Made by a program: the position numbers and the translations under genes. The notes beneath the pieces are model-generated. The model was given only the letters and a program-made list of their open reading frames with translations, was not told the DNA's origin and searched no databases. A stretch of 64,000 bases of DNA from TMED26 sp002694075 (GTDB taxonomy: Bacteria; Pseudomonadota; Alphaproteobacteria; Thalassobaculales; Thalassobaculaceae): assembly GCA_036160575.1 (NCBI GenBank), contig JAYYDT010000103.1, positions 19,016 through 83,015 on the forward strand, written 5' to 3'. Positions 24,155 through 32,993 of the stretch are shown here, piece after piece. Positions within the stretch are counted from its first letter, which is position 1. Each line of letters begins with the position of its first letter.

Positions 24155-25498
24155 ATGTTCGATAAAGTGCTGATCGCCAACCGCGGCGAGATCGCCCTGC
24201 GCATTCACCGCGCCTGCCGCGAGATGGGCATCCGCACGGTCGCCGTCCATTCGACCGCCGACGCCGACGCCATGCATGTGCGCCTGGCCGATGAAAGCGT
24301 CTGCATTGGCCCGCCGGCCGCCGCCGACAGCTATTTGAACATGCCGGCGATTGTCTCGGCGGCGGCGATCACCGGCGCCGACGCCATCCATCCGGGTGTC
24401 GGCTTTTTGTCGGAAAACGCCCAATTCGCCGAAATCGTCGAGGCCCATGGCATCGCTTTCATCGGGCCGACACCCGAGCACATCGCCCGCATGGGCGACA
24501 AGATCATCGCCAAGGAAACCATGCAAAAGCTGGGTGTGCCCTGCGTCCCTGGCTCCGACGGGCCGCTACGCGACGGCGCCCACGCGGCGGCGATGGCCCG
24601 CGAGATCGGCTTGCCGGTGCTGATCAAGGCGACCGCCGGCGGCGGCGGCCGCGGCATGCAGGTGGTGCGCGCCATGGACGAGGTCGAGACCGCCTTCGCC
24701 CTGGCCCGCCGCGAGGCCAAGGCGGCCTTTGGCGACGACCGCGTGTATATGGAAAAATATCTGTCACGGCCGCGCCATATCGAGATCCAGATCCTGGCCG
24801 ATGGCCACGGCAACGTGGTGCATCTGGGCGAGCGCGATTGTTCGCTCCAGCGGCGCCATCAAAAGGTGCTGGAGGAGGCGCCGTCGCCCGGGCTCAACGC
24901 CCAGGCGCGGGCCGACATCGGCCAGCGCGCGGTGGCGGCGGTGCGCGACATGGGCTACCGCGGCGTCGGCACCCTGGAGTTCCTCTACGAGGACGATCGG
25001 TTCTATTTCATCGAAATGAACACCCGCCTGCAGGTCGAACATCCGATCACCGAGGCGATCACCGGCATCGACCTGGTGCGCCAACAGCTACAGGTCGCGG
25101 CCGGCGCCGTCCTGCCGCTCAGCCAGGACGAGATTTCCTTCCACGGCCACGCCATCGAATGCCGCATCAACGCCGAACATCCACGCAGCTTCATGCCGAC
25201 GCCCGGCAAGATCGGCGATTACCACGCGCCCGGCGGCCTTGGCGTGCGGGTGGACTCGGCGCTCTACAGCGGCTACCGGGTGCCGCCGCATTACGACAGC
25301 ATGGTCGCCAAATTGATCGTCCATGGCGCCAATCGCAATGAATGCCTGCTGCGCCTGCGCCGAGCGCTTGGCGAATTCGTGATCGGCGGGATCGAGACGA
25401 CCATCGCCCTGCACAGCGGCTTGATCGCCGACGACAGTTTCATCAACGGCGATTACGACATTCACTGGCTGGAAAAACATCATCTGCCCTCGCTTTAA
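24155..25498 (+). CDS. accC: Biotin carboxylase subunit of acetyl-CoA carboxylase
   Basis: A 447-residue ATP-grasp enzyme that carboxylates biotin on AccB using ATP and bicarbonate. It opens MFDKVLIANRGEIALRIHRAC, has the glycine-rich ATP loop KATAGGGGRGMQVV, and has the active-site segment FIEMNTRLQVEHPITEAITGIDLV. Full length. An 8-bp stem (25501-25523) directly after its stop, with no U-run, may weakly end the transcript. Confidence 0.97.
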   Translation: MFDKVLIANRGEIALRIHRACREMGIRTVAVHSTADADAMHVRLADESVCIGPPAAADSYLNMPAIVSAAAITGADAIHPGVGFLSENAQFAEIVEAHGIAFIGPTPEHIARMGDKIIAKETMQKLGVPCVPGSDGPLRDGAHAAAMAREIGLPVLIKATAGGGGRGMQVVRAMDEVETAFALARREAKAAFGDDRVYMEKYLSRPRHIEIQILADGHGNVVHLGERDCSLQRRHQKVLEEAPSPGLNAQARADIGQRAVAAVRDMGYRGVGTLEFLYEDDRFYFIEMNTRLQVEHPITEAITGIDLVRQQLQVAAGAVLPLSQDEISFHGHAIECRINAEHPRSFMPTPGKIGDYHAPGGLGVRVDSALYSGYRVPPHYDSMVAKLIVHGANRNECLLRLRRALGEFVIGGIETTIALHSGLIADDSFINGDYDIHWLEKHHLPSL

Positions 25499-25500
25499 CC

Positions 25501-25523
25501 GCCGTCAAGGTGAATTTGACGGC
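25501..25523 (+). other. Weak hairpin after accC
   Basis: GCCGTCAA and TTGACGGC form an 8-bp stem with a 7-nt loop, three bases after the accC stop. No T-tract follows, so it is at best a weak terminator or an mRNA 3'-end stabiliser. Confidence 0.4.
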
Positions 25524-25562
25524 CAAATCTCGGGCGATTCGTTATTTTCCGCCCGGCCGCTT

Positions 25563-25591
25563 CTTGACATAGCTCCCTGAACTGCCCACAT
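25563..25591 (+). promoter_or_regulatory. Sigma-32 (RpoH)-like promoter of groESL
   Basis: CTTGACA (25563-25569) and CCCACAT (25585-25591) match the alphaproteobacterial heat-shock promoter pattern CTTG...CCCAT. It lies just upstream of the CIRCE element. The spacing is compatible with RpoH; a housekeeping reading of the TTGACA is also possible. Confidence 0.6.
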
Positions 25592-25594
25592 AGC

Positions 25595-25619
25595 TGGCAC
25601 TCGCCGGGGATGAGTGCCA
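25595..25619. promoter_or_regulatory. CIRCE operator (HrcA site)
   Basis: TGGCACTC, nine spacer bases, GAGTGCCA: the classic CIRCE inverted repeat bound by the repressor HrcA, close to the consensus TTAGCACTC-N9-GAGTGCTAA. It lies about 73 bp upstream of groES and right after the promoter. hrcA is not in the window. Confidence 0.93.
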
Positions 25620-25691
25620 ATCCCGCCCGGGGATCGGGGCTCGCTTCGGCGTCATGTTGCAAAAAGACCGTCTTTATATGGAGGGAATCGA

Positions 25692-25976
25692 ATGAAGTTT
25701 AGGCCGCTTCATGACCGTGTCGTTGTGCGCCGCTTGGACAGCGATGAAAAAACCGCCGGAGGCATCATCATTCCGGACAGCGCCAAGGAAAAACCGATGG
25801 AAGGCAAAGTTGTCGCCGTCGGCCCCGGCGCCCGCAATGAAAAGGGCGATCTCATCGCGCTTGATGTCAAAGCCGGTGACACTGTGTTGTTCGGCAAATG
25901 GTCGGGGACCGAAGTCAAGATCGACGGTGAAGACCTGTTGATCATGAAGGAATCCGACATCATGGGCATCGTCTAA
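25692..25976 (+). CDS. groES: Co-chaperonin GroES
   Basis: A 94-residue Hsp10 that caps the GroEL cavity. MKFRPLHDRVVVRRLDSDEK, TAGGIIIPDSAKEKP with the mobile loop, and the C-terminal ESDIMGIV are diagnostic. GGAGGGAATCGA precedes the ATG. Transcription is predicted under both CIRCE/HrcA and an RpoH-like promoter. groEL follows 53 bp downstream. Confidence 0.98.
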   Translation: MKFRPLHDRVVVRRLDSDEKTAGGIIIPDSAKEKPMEGKVVAVGPGARNEKGDLIALDVKAGDTVLFGKWSGTEVKIDGEDLLIMKESDIMGIV

Positions 25977-26029
25977 GACGCCCCGCCGCACCGATCATCG
26001 TTTCATCCTAGCAAGGGAAATCCAGTAAA

Positions 26030-27682
26030 ATGGCTGCGAAAGACGTTAAATTCAGCACCGAGGCGCGGGACAAGATGCTGCAAGGCATCGACATCTTGGC
26101 CGACGCCGTGAAGGTCACCCTCGGCCCCAAGGGCCGTAATGTCGTGCTCGACAAATCCTTTGGCGCGCCGCGCATCTCGAAAGACGGCGTGACCGTCGCC
26201 AAGGAAGTCGAACTGTCCGACAAGTTCGAAAACATGGGCGCCCAGATGGTCCGCGAAGTGGCCTCCAAGTCCAATGACAACGCCGGTGACGGCACCACCA
26301 CCGCGACCGTGTTGGCCCAGGCCATCGTGCGCGAGGGCTCGAAAGCCGTCGCCGCCGGCATGAACCCGATGGACCTCAAGCGCGGCATCGACATCGCCGT
26401 CGAACACATCGTCGGCGCGCTGGGCAAGTCGTCGAAAAAAATCTCGACCTCGGCCGAAGTCGCCCAGGTCGGCACCATCTCCGCCAATGGCGAGGGTGAG
26501 ATCGGCGAAATGATCGCCCAGGCGATGGAAAAAGTCGGCAACGAGGGTGTCATCACCGTCGAGGAGGCCAAAAGCCTGGCCACCGAATTGGATGTCGTCG
26601 AAGGCATGCAATTCGACCGCGGCTATCTCTCGCCGTATTTCATCACCAACGCCGACAAAATGATCGCCGAGTTGGACAACCCGTACATTCTGTTGCACGA
26701 GAAAAAACTGTCCAACCTGCAAGCCATGTTGCCGATCCTGGAATCGGTGGTGCAGTCCAGCCGTCCGCTGCTGATCATCGCCGAGGACGTCGAGGGCGAG
26801 GCGCTCGCCACCCTGGTCGTCAACAAGCTGCGTGGCGGCCTGAAGATCGCCGCCGTCAAGGCGCCGGGCTTCGGTGATCGCCGCAAGGCCATGCTCGAGG
26901 ACATCGCCATCCTGACCGGTGGCACCGTCGTCTCCGAGGATCTCGGCATCCAGTTGGAGAACGTCACCCTCGACATGCTGGGGTCGTGCAAGCGAGTCAA
27001 CATCACCAAGGACGAGACCACCATCGTCGACGGCGTCGGCAAAAAAGGCGACATCAAAGCGCGCTGCGGGCAAATTCGCGCCCAGATCGAGGAAACCACC
27101 TCCGATTACGACCGCGAAAAACTGCAAGAGCGTTTGGCCAAACTCGCCGGCGGGGTCGCCGTCATCCGTGTCGGCGGCGCCACCGAGGTGGAAGTCAAGG
27201 AGCGTAAGGACCGCGTCGACGACGCCATGCACGCCACCCGCGCGGCGGTCGAGGAAGGCATCGTGCCGGGCGGCGGCGTCGCCTTGATCTACGCCGCTCG
27301 CGGCCTGGACAAGCTGACCACCGCCAACAACGACCAGCAGGTCGGCATCGACATCGTCCGCCGGGCGATTTCCGCGCCGGCCCGTCAGATCGCCAACAAC
27401 GCCGGCGAAGACGGCTCGGTGGTGGTCGGCAAGCTGCTCGAGTCGAAAGACAAGGTGTGGGGCTTCGACGCCCAGAACGGCAAATACACCGACATGGTCA
27501 AAGCCGGCATCATCGACCCGGCCAAGGTTGTCCGCACGGCGCTGCAAAACGCCGGTTCGGTGGCCGGTCTGTTGATCACCACCGAGGCGATGGTCGCCGA
27601 CAAGCCGGAGCCGAAGGGCGCCGGCGGCGGCATGCCCGGCGGCGGCATGCCCGACATGGGCGGCATGGGCGGCATGATGTAA
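26030..27682 (+). CDS. groEL: Chaperonin GroEL
   Basis: A 550-residue Hsp60 that refolds proteins with ATP in the cytoplasm. The ATP-binding motif VTLGPKGRNVVLDKSFGAP, GDGTTTATVLAQAIV and the signature AAVEEGIVPGGGVALI are present. The C-terminus ends in the usual Gly/Met repeats (GGMPDMGGMGGMM). It is followed by a strong terminator. Confidence 0.98.
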   Translation: MAAKDVKFSTEARDKMLQGIDILADAVKVTLGPKGRNVVLDKSFGAPRISKDGVTVAKEVELSDKFENMGAQMVREVASKSNDNAGDGTTTATVLAQAIVREGSKAVAAGMNPMDLKRGIDIAVEHIVGALGKSSKKISTSAEVAQVGTISANGEGEIGEMIAQAMEKVGNEGVITVEEAKSLATELDVVEGMQFDRGYLSPYFITNADKMIAELDNPYILLHEKKLSNLQAMLPILESVVQSSRPLLIIAEDVEGEALATLVVNKLRGGLKIAAVKAPGFGDRRKAMLEDIAILTGGTVVSEDLGIQLENVTLDMLGSCKRVNITKDETTIVDGVGKKGDIKARCGQIRAQIEETTSDYDREKLQERLAKLAGGVAVIRVGGATEVEVKERKDRVDDAMHATRAAVEEGIVPGGGVALIYAARGLDKLTTANNDQQVGIDIVRRAISAPARQIANNAGEDGSVVVGKLLESKDKVWGFDAQNGKYTDMVKAGIIDPAKVVRTALQNAGSVAGLLITTEAMVADKPEPKGAGGGMPGGGMPDMGGMGGMM

Positions 27683-27707
27683 GCCAGCCCCCCAAGAAGA
27701 CAGCGAA

Positions 27708-27737
27708 AGGCCCGGTGCGAACCGGGCCTTTTTTATT
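27708..27737 (+). terminator. Terminator of groESL
   Basis: AGGCCCGGT pairs with ACCGGGCCT around a 5-nt loop and is followed by a run of T. It is a strong intrinsic terminator 25 bp after groEL. The last bases overlap the stop codon of the convergent HAD gene. Confidence 0.93.
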
Positions 27738-28392
27738 TACCGATTCTTTTACAGCCGAAGGCCATCAACCCGCGGCCGCGAAGGTCGGCGATGAGGGCCG
27801 GGCCGCCGGCGAAATGGTGGGTTTGAAAACCGAGGGCGCGGGCGGCGGCGATATTGCGGGCGCTGTCGTCGATGAACAGGGTGGCTGGCGGGTGCAGATC
27901 GAAACGGGCGGCGGCGCGCCGGAAAATCGCCGGATCGGGCTTGATCAGCCCTTCTTTCCCGGACACCAGGACAGCGTCGAAGCGGCGCAGCACGTCGAAA
28001 CGAGCGCGCGTCGCGGCGAAGGTTTCGCGGCTGAAATTGGTCAGGCCGTAAACCGGCAAGCCGCGGTCCTTGAAATGGTCGAAGACTTCCCGCGATTCGG
28101 CGATGGCGCCGGGGATCATTTCCTGAAAACGGTCATAAAAGGCGGCGATTTCACCCGCGTAATTGGGCCATCGCGCGGTCAGTGACGCGGTCGCCGCCGC
28201 CAGGGTGCGGCCGCGGTCCTGTTCCTCGTTCCAGGCCTGGCTGCAAACCTCGGTCAAAAACCACTCGATCCGCGCGCGGTCGGGGGTGCCGTCGGGACAA
28301 ATGAAGATCTTGCGGTAAAGGTGGCGCGGGTCCCATTCAATCAGGACATTGCCGACATCGAAAAGCACGGCGGTGAGGCCGCCGGCGTTCAT
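27733..28392 (-). CDS. HAD-superfamily hydrolase, YihX-like
   Basis: A 219-residue HAD-IA hydrolase. Motif I is FDVGNVL (nucleophile Asp12; the usual second Asp is Gly, as in YihX-type phosphatases). Motif II is LTNFS, motif III the lysine in KEGLIKPDP, and motif IV FIDDSARN. It is a predicted cytoplasmic phosphatase of sugar phosphates or similar compounds. Its start overlaps the stop of the upstream TerB-like gene, so the two are translationally coupled. Confidence 0.9.
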   Translation of the reverse strand: MNAGGLTAVLFDVGNVLIEWDPRHLYRKIFICPDGTPDRARIEWFLTEVCSQAWNEEQDRGRTLAAATASLTARWPNYAGEIAAFYDRFQEMIPGAIAESREVFDHFKDRGLPVYGLTNFSRETFAATRARFDVLRRFDAVLVSGKEGLIKPDPAIFRRAAARFDLHPPATLFIDDSARNIAAARALGFQTHHFAGGPALIADLRGRGLMAFGCKRIGK

Positions 28393-28823
28393 CAGCGTGC
28401 GCCGTTCTCGGGCCGCGGGCGGGCGAAACGGGCGGCCGCGCCGCGCTCGATGGCGGCGGCGGTCAGGCGGTCGACGTCCAGGCTGTGGCGCATCATTTCG
28501 AGCAACCGCAGTTCTTCCTGGGTGGCCACGCCGTCGACCGCGACCACGTCGCAGGCGAGCGCGTACGCGGTCGGGTAAAGGCGCGCCGGCATGGCGCCCT
28601 TGATCAGAGCGATGGCCGTCTCGATGCCATCCTCCTCGCTTAGCAGTTCGATGCAGGAGGCGGCGATGGGGCCGAAATTGGCGCGCTGGAAATCGGCGAA
28701 AATCGGCAACACCAACATGGTCTCATCGATCGTCATCAGTTCCGATTCGCGCACCTCGCCATCGGCGGCGGCGGCCAAAACCATGGCGTAGATCAAGCCG
28801 GAATGGTGGTTGTCCAGGGGCAT
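28392..28823 (-). CDS. TerB-like (tellurite resistance domain) protein
   Basis: A 143-residue all-helical protein with the TerB/DUF533-like pattern: AMVLAAAADGEVRESELMTI and AYALACDVVAVDGVATQEELRLLEMM, two repeated acidic helix-loop-helix units. The family name comes from tellurite operons, but isolated members like this have no demonstrated role in tellurite resistance. It is the first gene of a two-gene unit with the HAD hydrolase. Confidence 0.8.
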   Translation of the reverse strand: MPLDNHHSGLIYAMVLAAAADGEVRESELMTIDETMLVLPIFADFQRANFGPIAASCIELLSEEDGIETAIALIKGAMPARLYPTAYALACDVVAVDGVATQEELRLLEMMRHSLDVDRLTAAAIERGAAARFARPRPENGAR

Positions 28824-28921
28824 CTGCGGCGCTTTCCCGGTCGGCGGGGCATCTCCCCGTCACGTCGGAGGCAAAATAGCCGGGAATGGCCTTGCTGTCA
28901 CGGGCCGGTTAAGGTCCGGCC

Positions 28922-29875
28922 ATGGAACCTGTTCTAACCGTCGCCTTGCCGGTTTTCGCGATCATCGCCGCCGGCTATCTGAGCGGCCGCGGCGGCCTGT
29001 TTGGCCCGGCGGCGAGCCAGGTGCTCAACGATTTCGTCTATTACATCACCTTTCCGGCGATGATCTTTCTGTCGATGGCCGAGGCGCCGGTGGCCGAAAG
29101 CTTGAACCCGCGCCTGCTGGCGGCGTTTTTCGGCGGAGTCAGCGGGGTCGCCGCCGTGGTCTGGATCCTGGCCGCCGTGCGCGCGCTCGGCGGCTGGCCG
29201 GTGCGCCCGGCGGAAGAGGTGGTGCGCGCCCTTAACGCGATGTTCGCCAACACCGGCTATCTCGGCGTGCCCCTGGTGGCCATCGCCTACGGCGCCGAGG
29301 GGTTGCGCCCGGCGTTGGTGCTGGCGGTCTACAACGCCGCCCTGTTGACCGCGCTGGGCATTTTCCTGATCGAACTGGACCGCCGGCGCCATGGCGGCTG
29401 GCGCGCCATGGTCGGCGATGTCGCCGCCAGCCTGTGGCGCAACCCCTTGCTATTGGCCGCCTTGGCCGGTCTGGCCTGGTCGGCGAGCGGGCTGGCCCTG
29501 CCGGCGGCGATGGTCAATTTGGCCGAACTGCTCGGTGCGGCGGCGCCGCCGGCGGCGCTGTTCGCCATCGGCTTGTTCATGGTCGGCAAATCGCTGACCC
29601 ACGGCTGGCCGGAAACCTTGTGGCTCAGTGCGTTGAAGCTGCTGTTGCAGCCGGCGATCACGGCGGCCCTGGCCTTTGGCCCGTTGGCGCTCGACCCGTT
29701 GACGGCGTCGGTGGCGGTGTTGTGCGCGGCCTTGCCGACCGGCTCGCTGGTGTTTGTGATCGCCGCCCGTTACGACATCCTGGTGGCGCGCGCGACCGCG
29801 ATCATCGTGGTCTCGACCTTGCTGTCGGTGATCACCTTGTCGGCGCTGTTGTCGGCCCTGGCGCCGGCGGGCTAG
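28922..29875 (+). CDS. AEC family transporter (auxin efflux carrier type)
   Basis: A 317-residue inner-membrane protein with about ten hydrophobic helices. FAIIAAGYLSGRGGL, FVYYITFPAMIFLSMAE, MFANTGYLGVPLV and the C-terminal ALPTGSLVFVIAARYD match the AEC (malate/auxin carrier) family. Substrates of bacterial members are organic acids where known. The amidase gene follows 33 bp downstream, so cotranscription is likely. Confidence 0.9.
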   Translation: MEPVLTVALPVFAIIAAGYLSGRGGLFGPAASQVLNDFVYYITFPAMIFLSMAEAPVAESLNPRLLAAFFGGVSGVAAVVWILAAVRALGGWPVRPAEEVVRALNAMFANTGYLGVPLVAIAYGAEGLRPALVLAVYNAALLTALGIFLIELDRRRHGGWRAMVGDVAASLWRNPLLLAALAGLAWSASGLALPAAMVNLAELLGAAAPPAALFAIGLFMVGKSLTHGWPETLWLSALKLLLQPAITAALAFGPLALDPLTASVAVLCAALPTGSLVFVIAARYDILVARATAIIVVSTLLSVITLSALLSALAPAG

Positions 29876-29908
29876 ACTACGGCAAACATTTTAAAGGATT
29901 TATGCCCG

Positions 29909-31297
29909 ATGACTTCGCTTCCCGCCGATCCCCTGGACCAGGGCGGTATCGCCGCCTTCGCGCTCGCCCTGCGCCGTGGCGAGACCACCGCCGAAGCGAC
30001 GACGCGCACCTATCTGGCGCGCATCGACGCCCTCAACCCACGCCTGCAAGCCTATCAACATGTCGACGCCGAACGGGCCATCGCGGCGGCGCGGGCGATC
30101 GACGGTCTGTTGGCTAGCGGCACCGATCTTGGCCCCTTGATGGGCGTGCCGGTCGGGATCAAAGACATTATCGCCGTCGACGGCATGCCGACCACCAACG
30201 GCTCGCTTCTGGACACCGCGCATATCACCGGGCCGGAAGGGGCGATGGTGCAACGCTTGAAAAGCGCCGGGGCGGTGATCTTGGGCAAAACCAAAACCGT
30301 CGAGTACGCTTTTGGCGCGACCGGCGTGAACAGTGTCCGCGGCACCCCCTGCAACCCTTGGGACAGCGCCGTGCACCGTACGCCCGGCGGCTCGTCCAGC
30401 GGCTCCGGCGTGGCCACCGCGGCCGGTCTGGCGGCCTTCACCATCGGCACCGACACCGGCGGGTCGGTGCGCATCCCGGCCACCCTCAACGGCATTTTCG
30501 GCCATAAGACGACGGTCGGCATGTGGCCGACAGACGGTGTGTTCCCGTTGTCGCCGACGCTTGATTCGATTGGTCCCTTGTGTCGCACGGCGGCCGACGC
30601 GGCGATCGTGCACAGCGTCATGAACGAGGTTGAAATTCCTCTGCCGGGGCGTCTGAAGGGGCTGCGTTTGGGCCGCCCGACCGCCCATTTCTATGACAAT
30701 TTGGACGATCAGGTGGCGGCCTGCATGGCCGCCGCCGAAGCCGCCTTGGTCGACGCCGGGGTGGAGTTGGTCGATGTCGACCTGCCCGGTATCGAGGAGC
30801 GGGTGTGGCTGTTCCGCAGCATCGTGCCGGCCGAGATGATCGCCAGCCTCGGGCGCGACCTGTTCGAGGCCGAGCAGGATCGCATGGACCCGGTCAGCGC
30901 GGCGCGCGCGGCGGTCGGCCTGACCGTCGATGCGGTCACCCATGTCGCCGCCCAGCGCCGGCTGGAGACCTTGATGTGGGAAGCGGCCGAGGCGTTCGGC
31001 GATTTGGATGGCTGGATTTCGCCGACCTGCCCGTGCCTGCCGATGCCGATCAGCGAGGTCACCGACGCCGCGCATTTGAAACAGGCGATGCTGCCGTCGC
31101 AAAATACCCAGGCCGCGAATCTTTACGGAATCTGCGCGATCAGCACGCCAATCCACCATTTCGGCGCCAACCTGCCGGTTGGCCTGCAGGTGATGTGTCC
31201 GGCCGGTTATGACAGCGAGGCGTTGGCCATCGGCATGGCCATGGAGACGACCTTCGGCCCGGCGCCGAAGCCGGATCTCGACGCCTTCCTAGGCTAA
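29909..31297 (+). CDS. Amidase (amidase signature family)
   Basis: A 462-residue amidase-signature hydrolase. The Ser-cisSer-Lys catalytic set is visible: lysine in GVPVGIKDII, serine in TDTGGSVRIPATLNG, and the nucleophile loop RTPGGSSSGSGVATAAG. It is not GatA by context, since gatB and gatC are absent. The substrate amide is unknown. It ends 18 bp before the convergent tldD stop. Confidence 0.92.
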   Translation: MTSLPADPLDQGGIAAFALALRRGETTAEATTRTYLARIDALNPRLQAYQHVDAERAIAAARAIDGLLASGTDLGPLMGVPVGIKDIIAVDGMPTTNGSLLDTAHITGPEGAMVQRLKSAGAVILGKTKTVEYAFGATGVNSVRGTPCNPWDSAVHRTPGGSSSGSGVATAAGLAAFTIGTDTGGSVRIPATLNGIFGHKTTVGMWPTDGVFPLSPTLDSIGPLCRTAADAAIVHSVMNEVEIPLPGRLKGLRLGRPTAHFYDNLDDQVAACMAAAEAALVDAGVELVDVDLPGIEERVWLFRSIVPAEMIASLGRDLFEAEQDRMDPVSAARAAVGLTVDAVTHVAAQRRLETLMWEAAEAFGDLDGWISPTCPCLPMPISEVTDAAHLKQAMLPSQNTQAANLYGICAISTPIHHFGANLPVGLQVMCPAGYDSEALAIGMAMETTFGPAPKPDLDAFLG

Positions 31298-31315
31298 AAC
31301 GCGCGACGGCGGCGC

Positions 31316-32749
31316 TCAGACCTGAGTGCCGCCGACCGTCAGTCCGTCGATGCGCAAAGTCGGTTGGCCGACGCCGACCGGCACGCCTTGGCCATCTTTG
31401 CCGCAGGTGCCGATGCCGTCGTCGAGGGCCAGGTCGTTGCCGATCATCGAAATGCGCTTCATCACGTCGGGGCCGTTGCCGATTAGCGTCGCGCCCTTGA
31501 CCGCCGGGCCGATTTTGCCGTCCTCGATTAAATAGGCCTCGCTCGCCGAAAAGACGAATTTGCCGGATACGATATCGACTTGACCGCCGCCAAAATTCAC
31601 GGCGTAGAGGCCGTTTTTGACCGATTTCAAGATTTCCTCGGGGTCGTGTGCGCCGGCCGCCATGAAGGTGTTGGTCATGCGCGGCATGGGATGGTGGCGA
31701 TGGCTTTGCCGGCGGCCGTTGCCGGTCGCCGGCACGCCCATCAGGCGGGCGTTTTGGCGGTCCTGCATATAGCCGACCAGGATCCCGTCCTCGATCAGCA
31801 CATTGCGTTGGCTGGCCGTGCCTTCGTCATCGATGGTCAGCGACCCGCGCCGGTCGGGCAGGGTGCCGTCGTCGATCACGGTGACGCCTTTGGCCGCCAC
31901 CCGCTCGCCGACCAGGCCGGAGAAGGTCGAGGTTTCCTTGCGGTTGAAATCCCCCTCCAGGCCATGGCCGACCGCCTCGTGCAGCATTACGCCGGGCCAC
32001 CCCGGGCCGAGCACGACATCCATCTCGCCAGCTGGCGCGGCCACCGAGTCCAGATTGGTCAGGGCGATTCGCAGCGCCTCGTCGACATGGCCGCGCCAGG
32101 TCGTCGGATCCAGATAGTGATCGTAGAGCACCCGGCCGCCGGCCCCGTAGCCGCCGGTTTCCATGCGGTCGCCATCGCCGACCACGACACTGATGTTAAG
32201 CCGTACCAGCGGGCGAATGTCCGCTGTCCGCGCGCCGTCACCGCGCAGGATTTGCACCGCTTGCCAGGTGCCGGCGAGCGACGCGCTGACCTGTTTGACG
32301 CGCGGATCCAGGCCGCGCGCATAGCTGTCGATATCCTGTAAAATCTTAACTTTCGCCGCGAAATCAACGGCTTCGAGGGGGTTGTCCTCAATATAGAGGG
32401 CGCGGTTGGTCGCCGCCGGCGCGGCCGCGAGGCTGCCGCTGTGGCCATCGGTGACGGCGGTCACCGTTTTGGCGGCGCGGCGGATGGCGTCCAAAGACAG
32501 GTCCGAGGCGAAGGCGAAACCGCGCGCTTCGCCGGCGATGGCCCGCAAACCGAAGCCTTGGCTGGTGTCGAAGGCGGCGGTTTTGAGCCGGCCGTCGTCA
32601 AAGGCCAGGCTTTCGGACTGGCGATATTCCAAAAACAACTCGCCGTCATCGGCACCATTAAGGCTTTCGGCGACCAGCCGCTCGGTCTGATCAAGATCGA
32701 GATCGGCGCGGTTAAAGAAGATGTCGTCGGTACGGGCGAGATCGGCCAT
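31316..32749 (-). CDS. tldD: Metalloprotease TldD
   Basis: A 477-residue TldD, the zinc metallopeptidase half of the TldD/TldE pair that degrades unfolded peptides and matures some microcins. The HExxxH-type site is in LHEAVGHGLEGDFNRKETS. FGLRAIAGEARGFAFASD near the N-terminus and the C-terminal GNDLALDDGIGTCGKDGQGVPVG are family hallmarks. Its partner gene (pmbA/tldE) is not in the window. It is divergent from the coxB cluster, a neighbourhood common in Rhodospirillales. Confidence 0.96.
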   Translation of the reverse strand: MADLARTDDIFFNRADLDLDQTERLVAESLNGADDGELFLEYRQSESLAFDDGRLKTAAFDTSQGFGLRAIAGEARGFAFASDLSLDAIRRAAKTVTAVTDGHSGSLAAAPAATNRALYIEDNPLEAVDFAAKVKILQDIDSYARGLDPRVKQVSASLAGTWQAVQILRGDGARTADIRPLVRLNISVVVGDGDRMETGGYGAGGRVLYDHYLDPTTWRGHVDEALRIALTNLDSVAAPAGEMDVVLGPGWPGVMLHEAVGHGLEGDFNRKETSTFSGLVGERVAAKGVTVIDDGTLPDRRGSLTIDDEGTASQRNVLIEDGILVGYMQDRQNARLMGVPATGNGRRQSHRHHPMPRMTNTFMAAGAHDPEEILKSVKNGLYAVNFGGGQVDIVSGKFVFSASEAYLIEDGKIGPAVKGATLIGNGPDVMKRISMIGNDLALDDGIGTCGKDGQGVPVGVGQPTLRIDGLTVGGTQV

Positions 32750-32993
32750 GATTTAACCTTTCAGACGCGCCAGCGCGCGGGGGTGAACCGGTTTCACCGA
32801 CATAGCTCGCGGCCCGGGGGTTGTCGATAGTTGGAAACACATAATCGTTAGTTATTAGCGGCGTAGACTGCGTCGATTTGAACCCCTTCGAGCGGGCTCC
32901 GGCGATTGCCTTCCCCCCTGAAACATGGCAATGATTTGCCATCAAGGGCGAGGCCTGCGCGCCTTGGCCACGGGGGACAAGAGAGATAAAAAC
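32750..32993. other. tldD-coxB divergent intergenic region
   Basis: This 244-bp gap holds the promoters of tldD and the oxidase operon. It includes a near-palindrome (GGTGAACCGGTTTCACC, 32784-32800) close to tldD and a 7-bp inverted repeat around TGAT (ATGGCAA/TTGCCAT, about 32924-32941) some 55 bp upstream of coxB. No clear -35/-10 pair, FNR box or small gene was recognised. Confidence 0.4.

Noticed and set aside
26003..27547. 514-codon open frame antisense to groEL
   Set aside because: It mirrors the codon structure of groEL in a high-GC genome, has no ribosome site and no recognisable domain.
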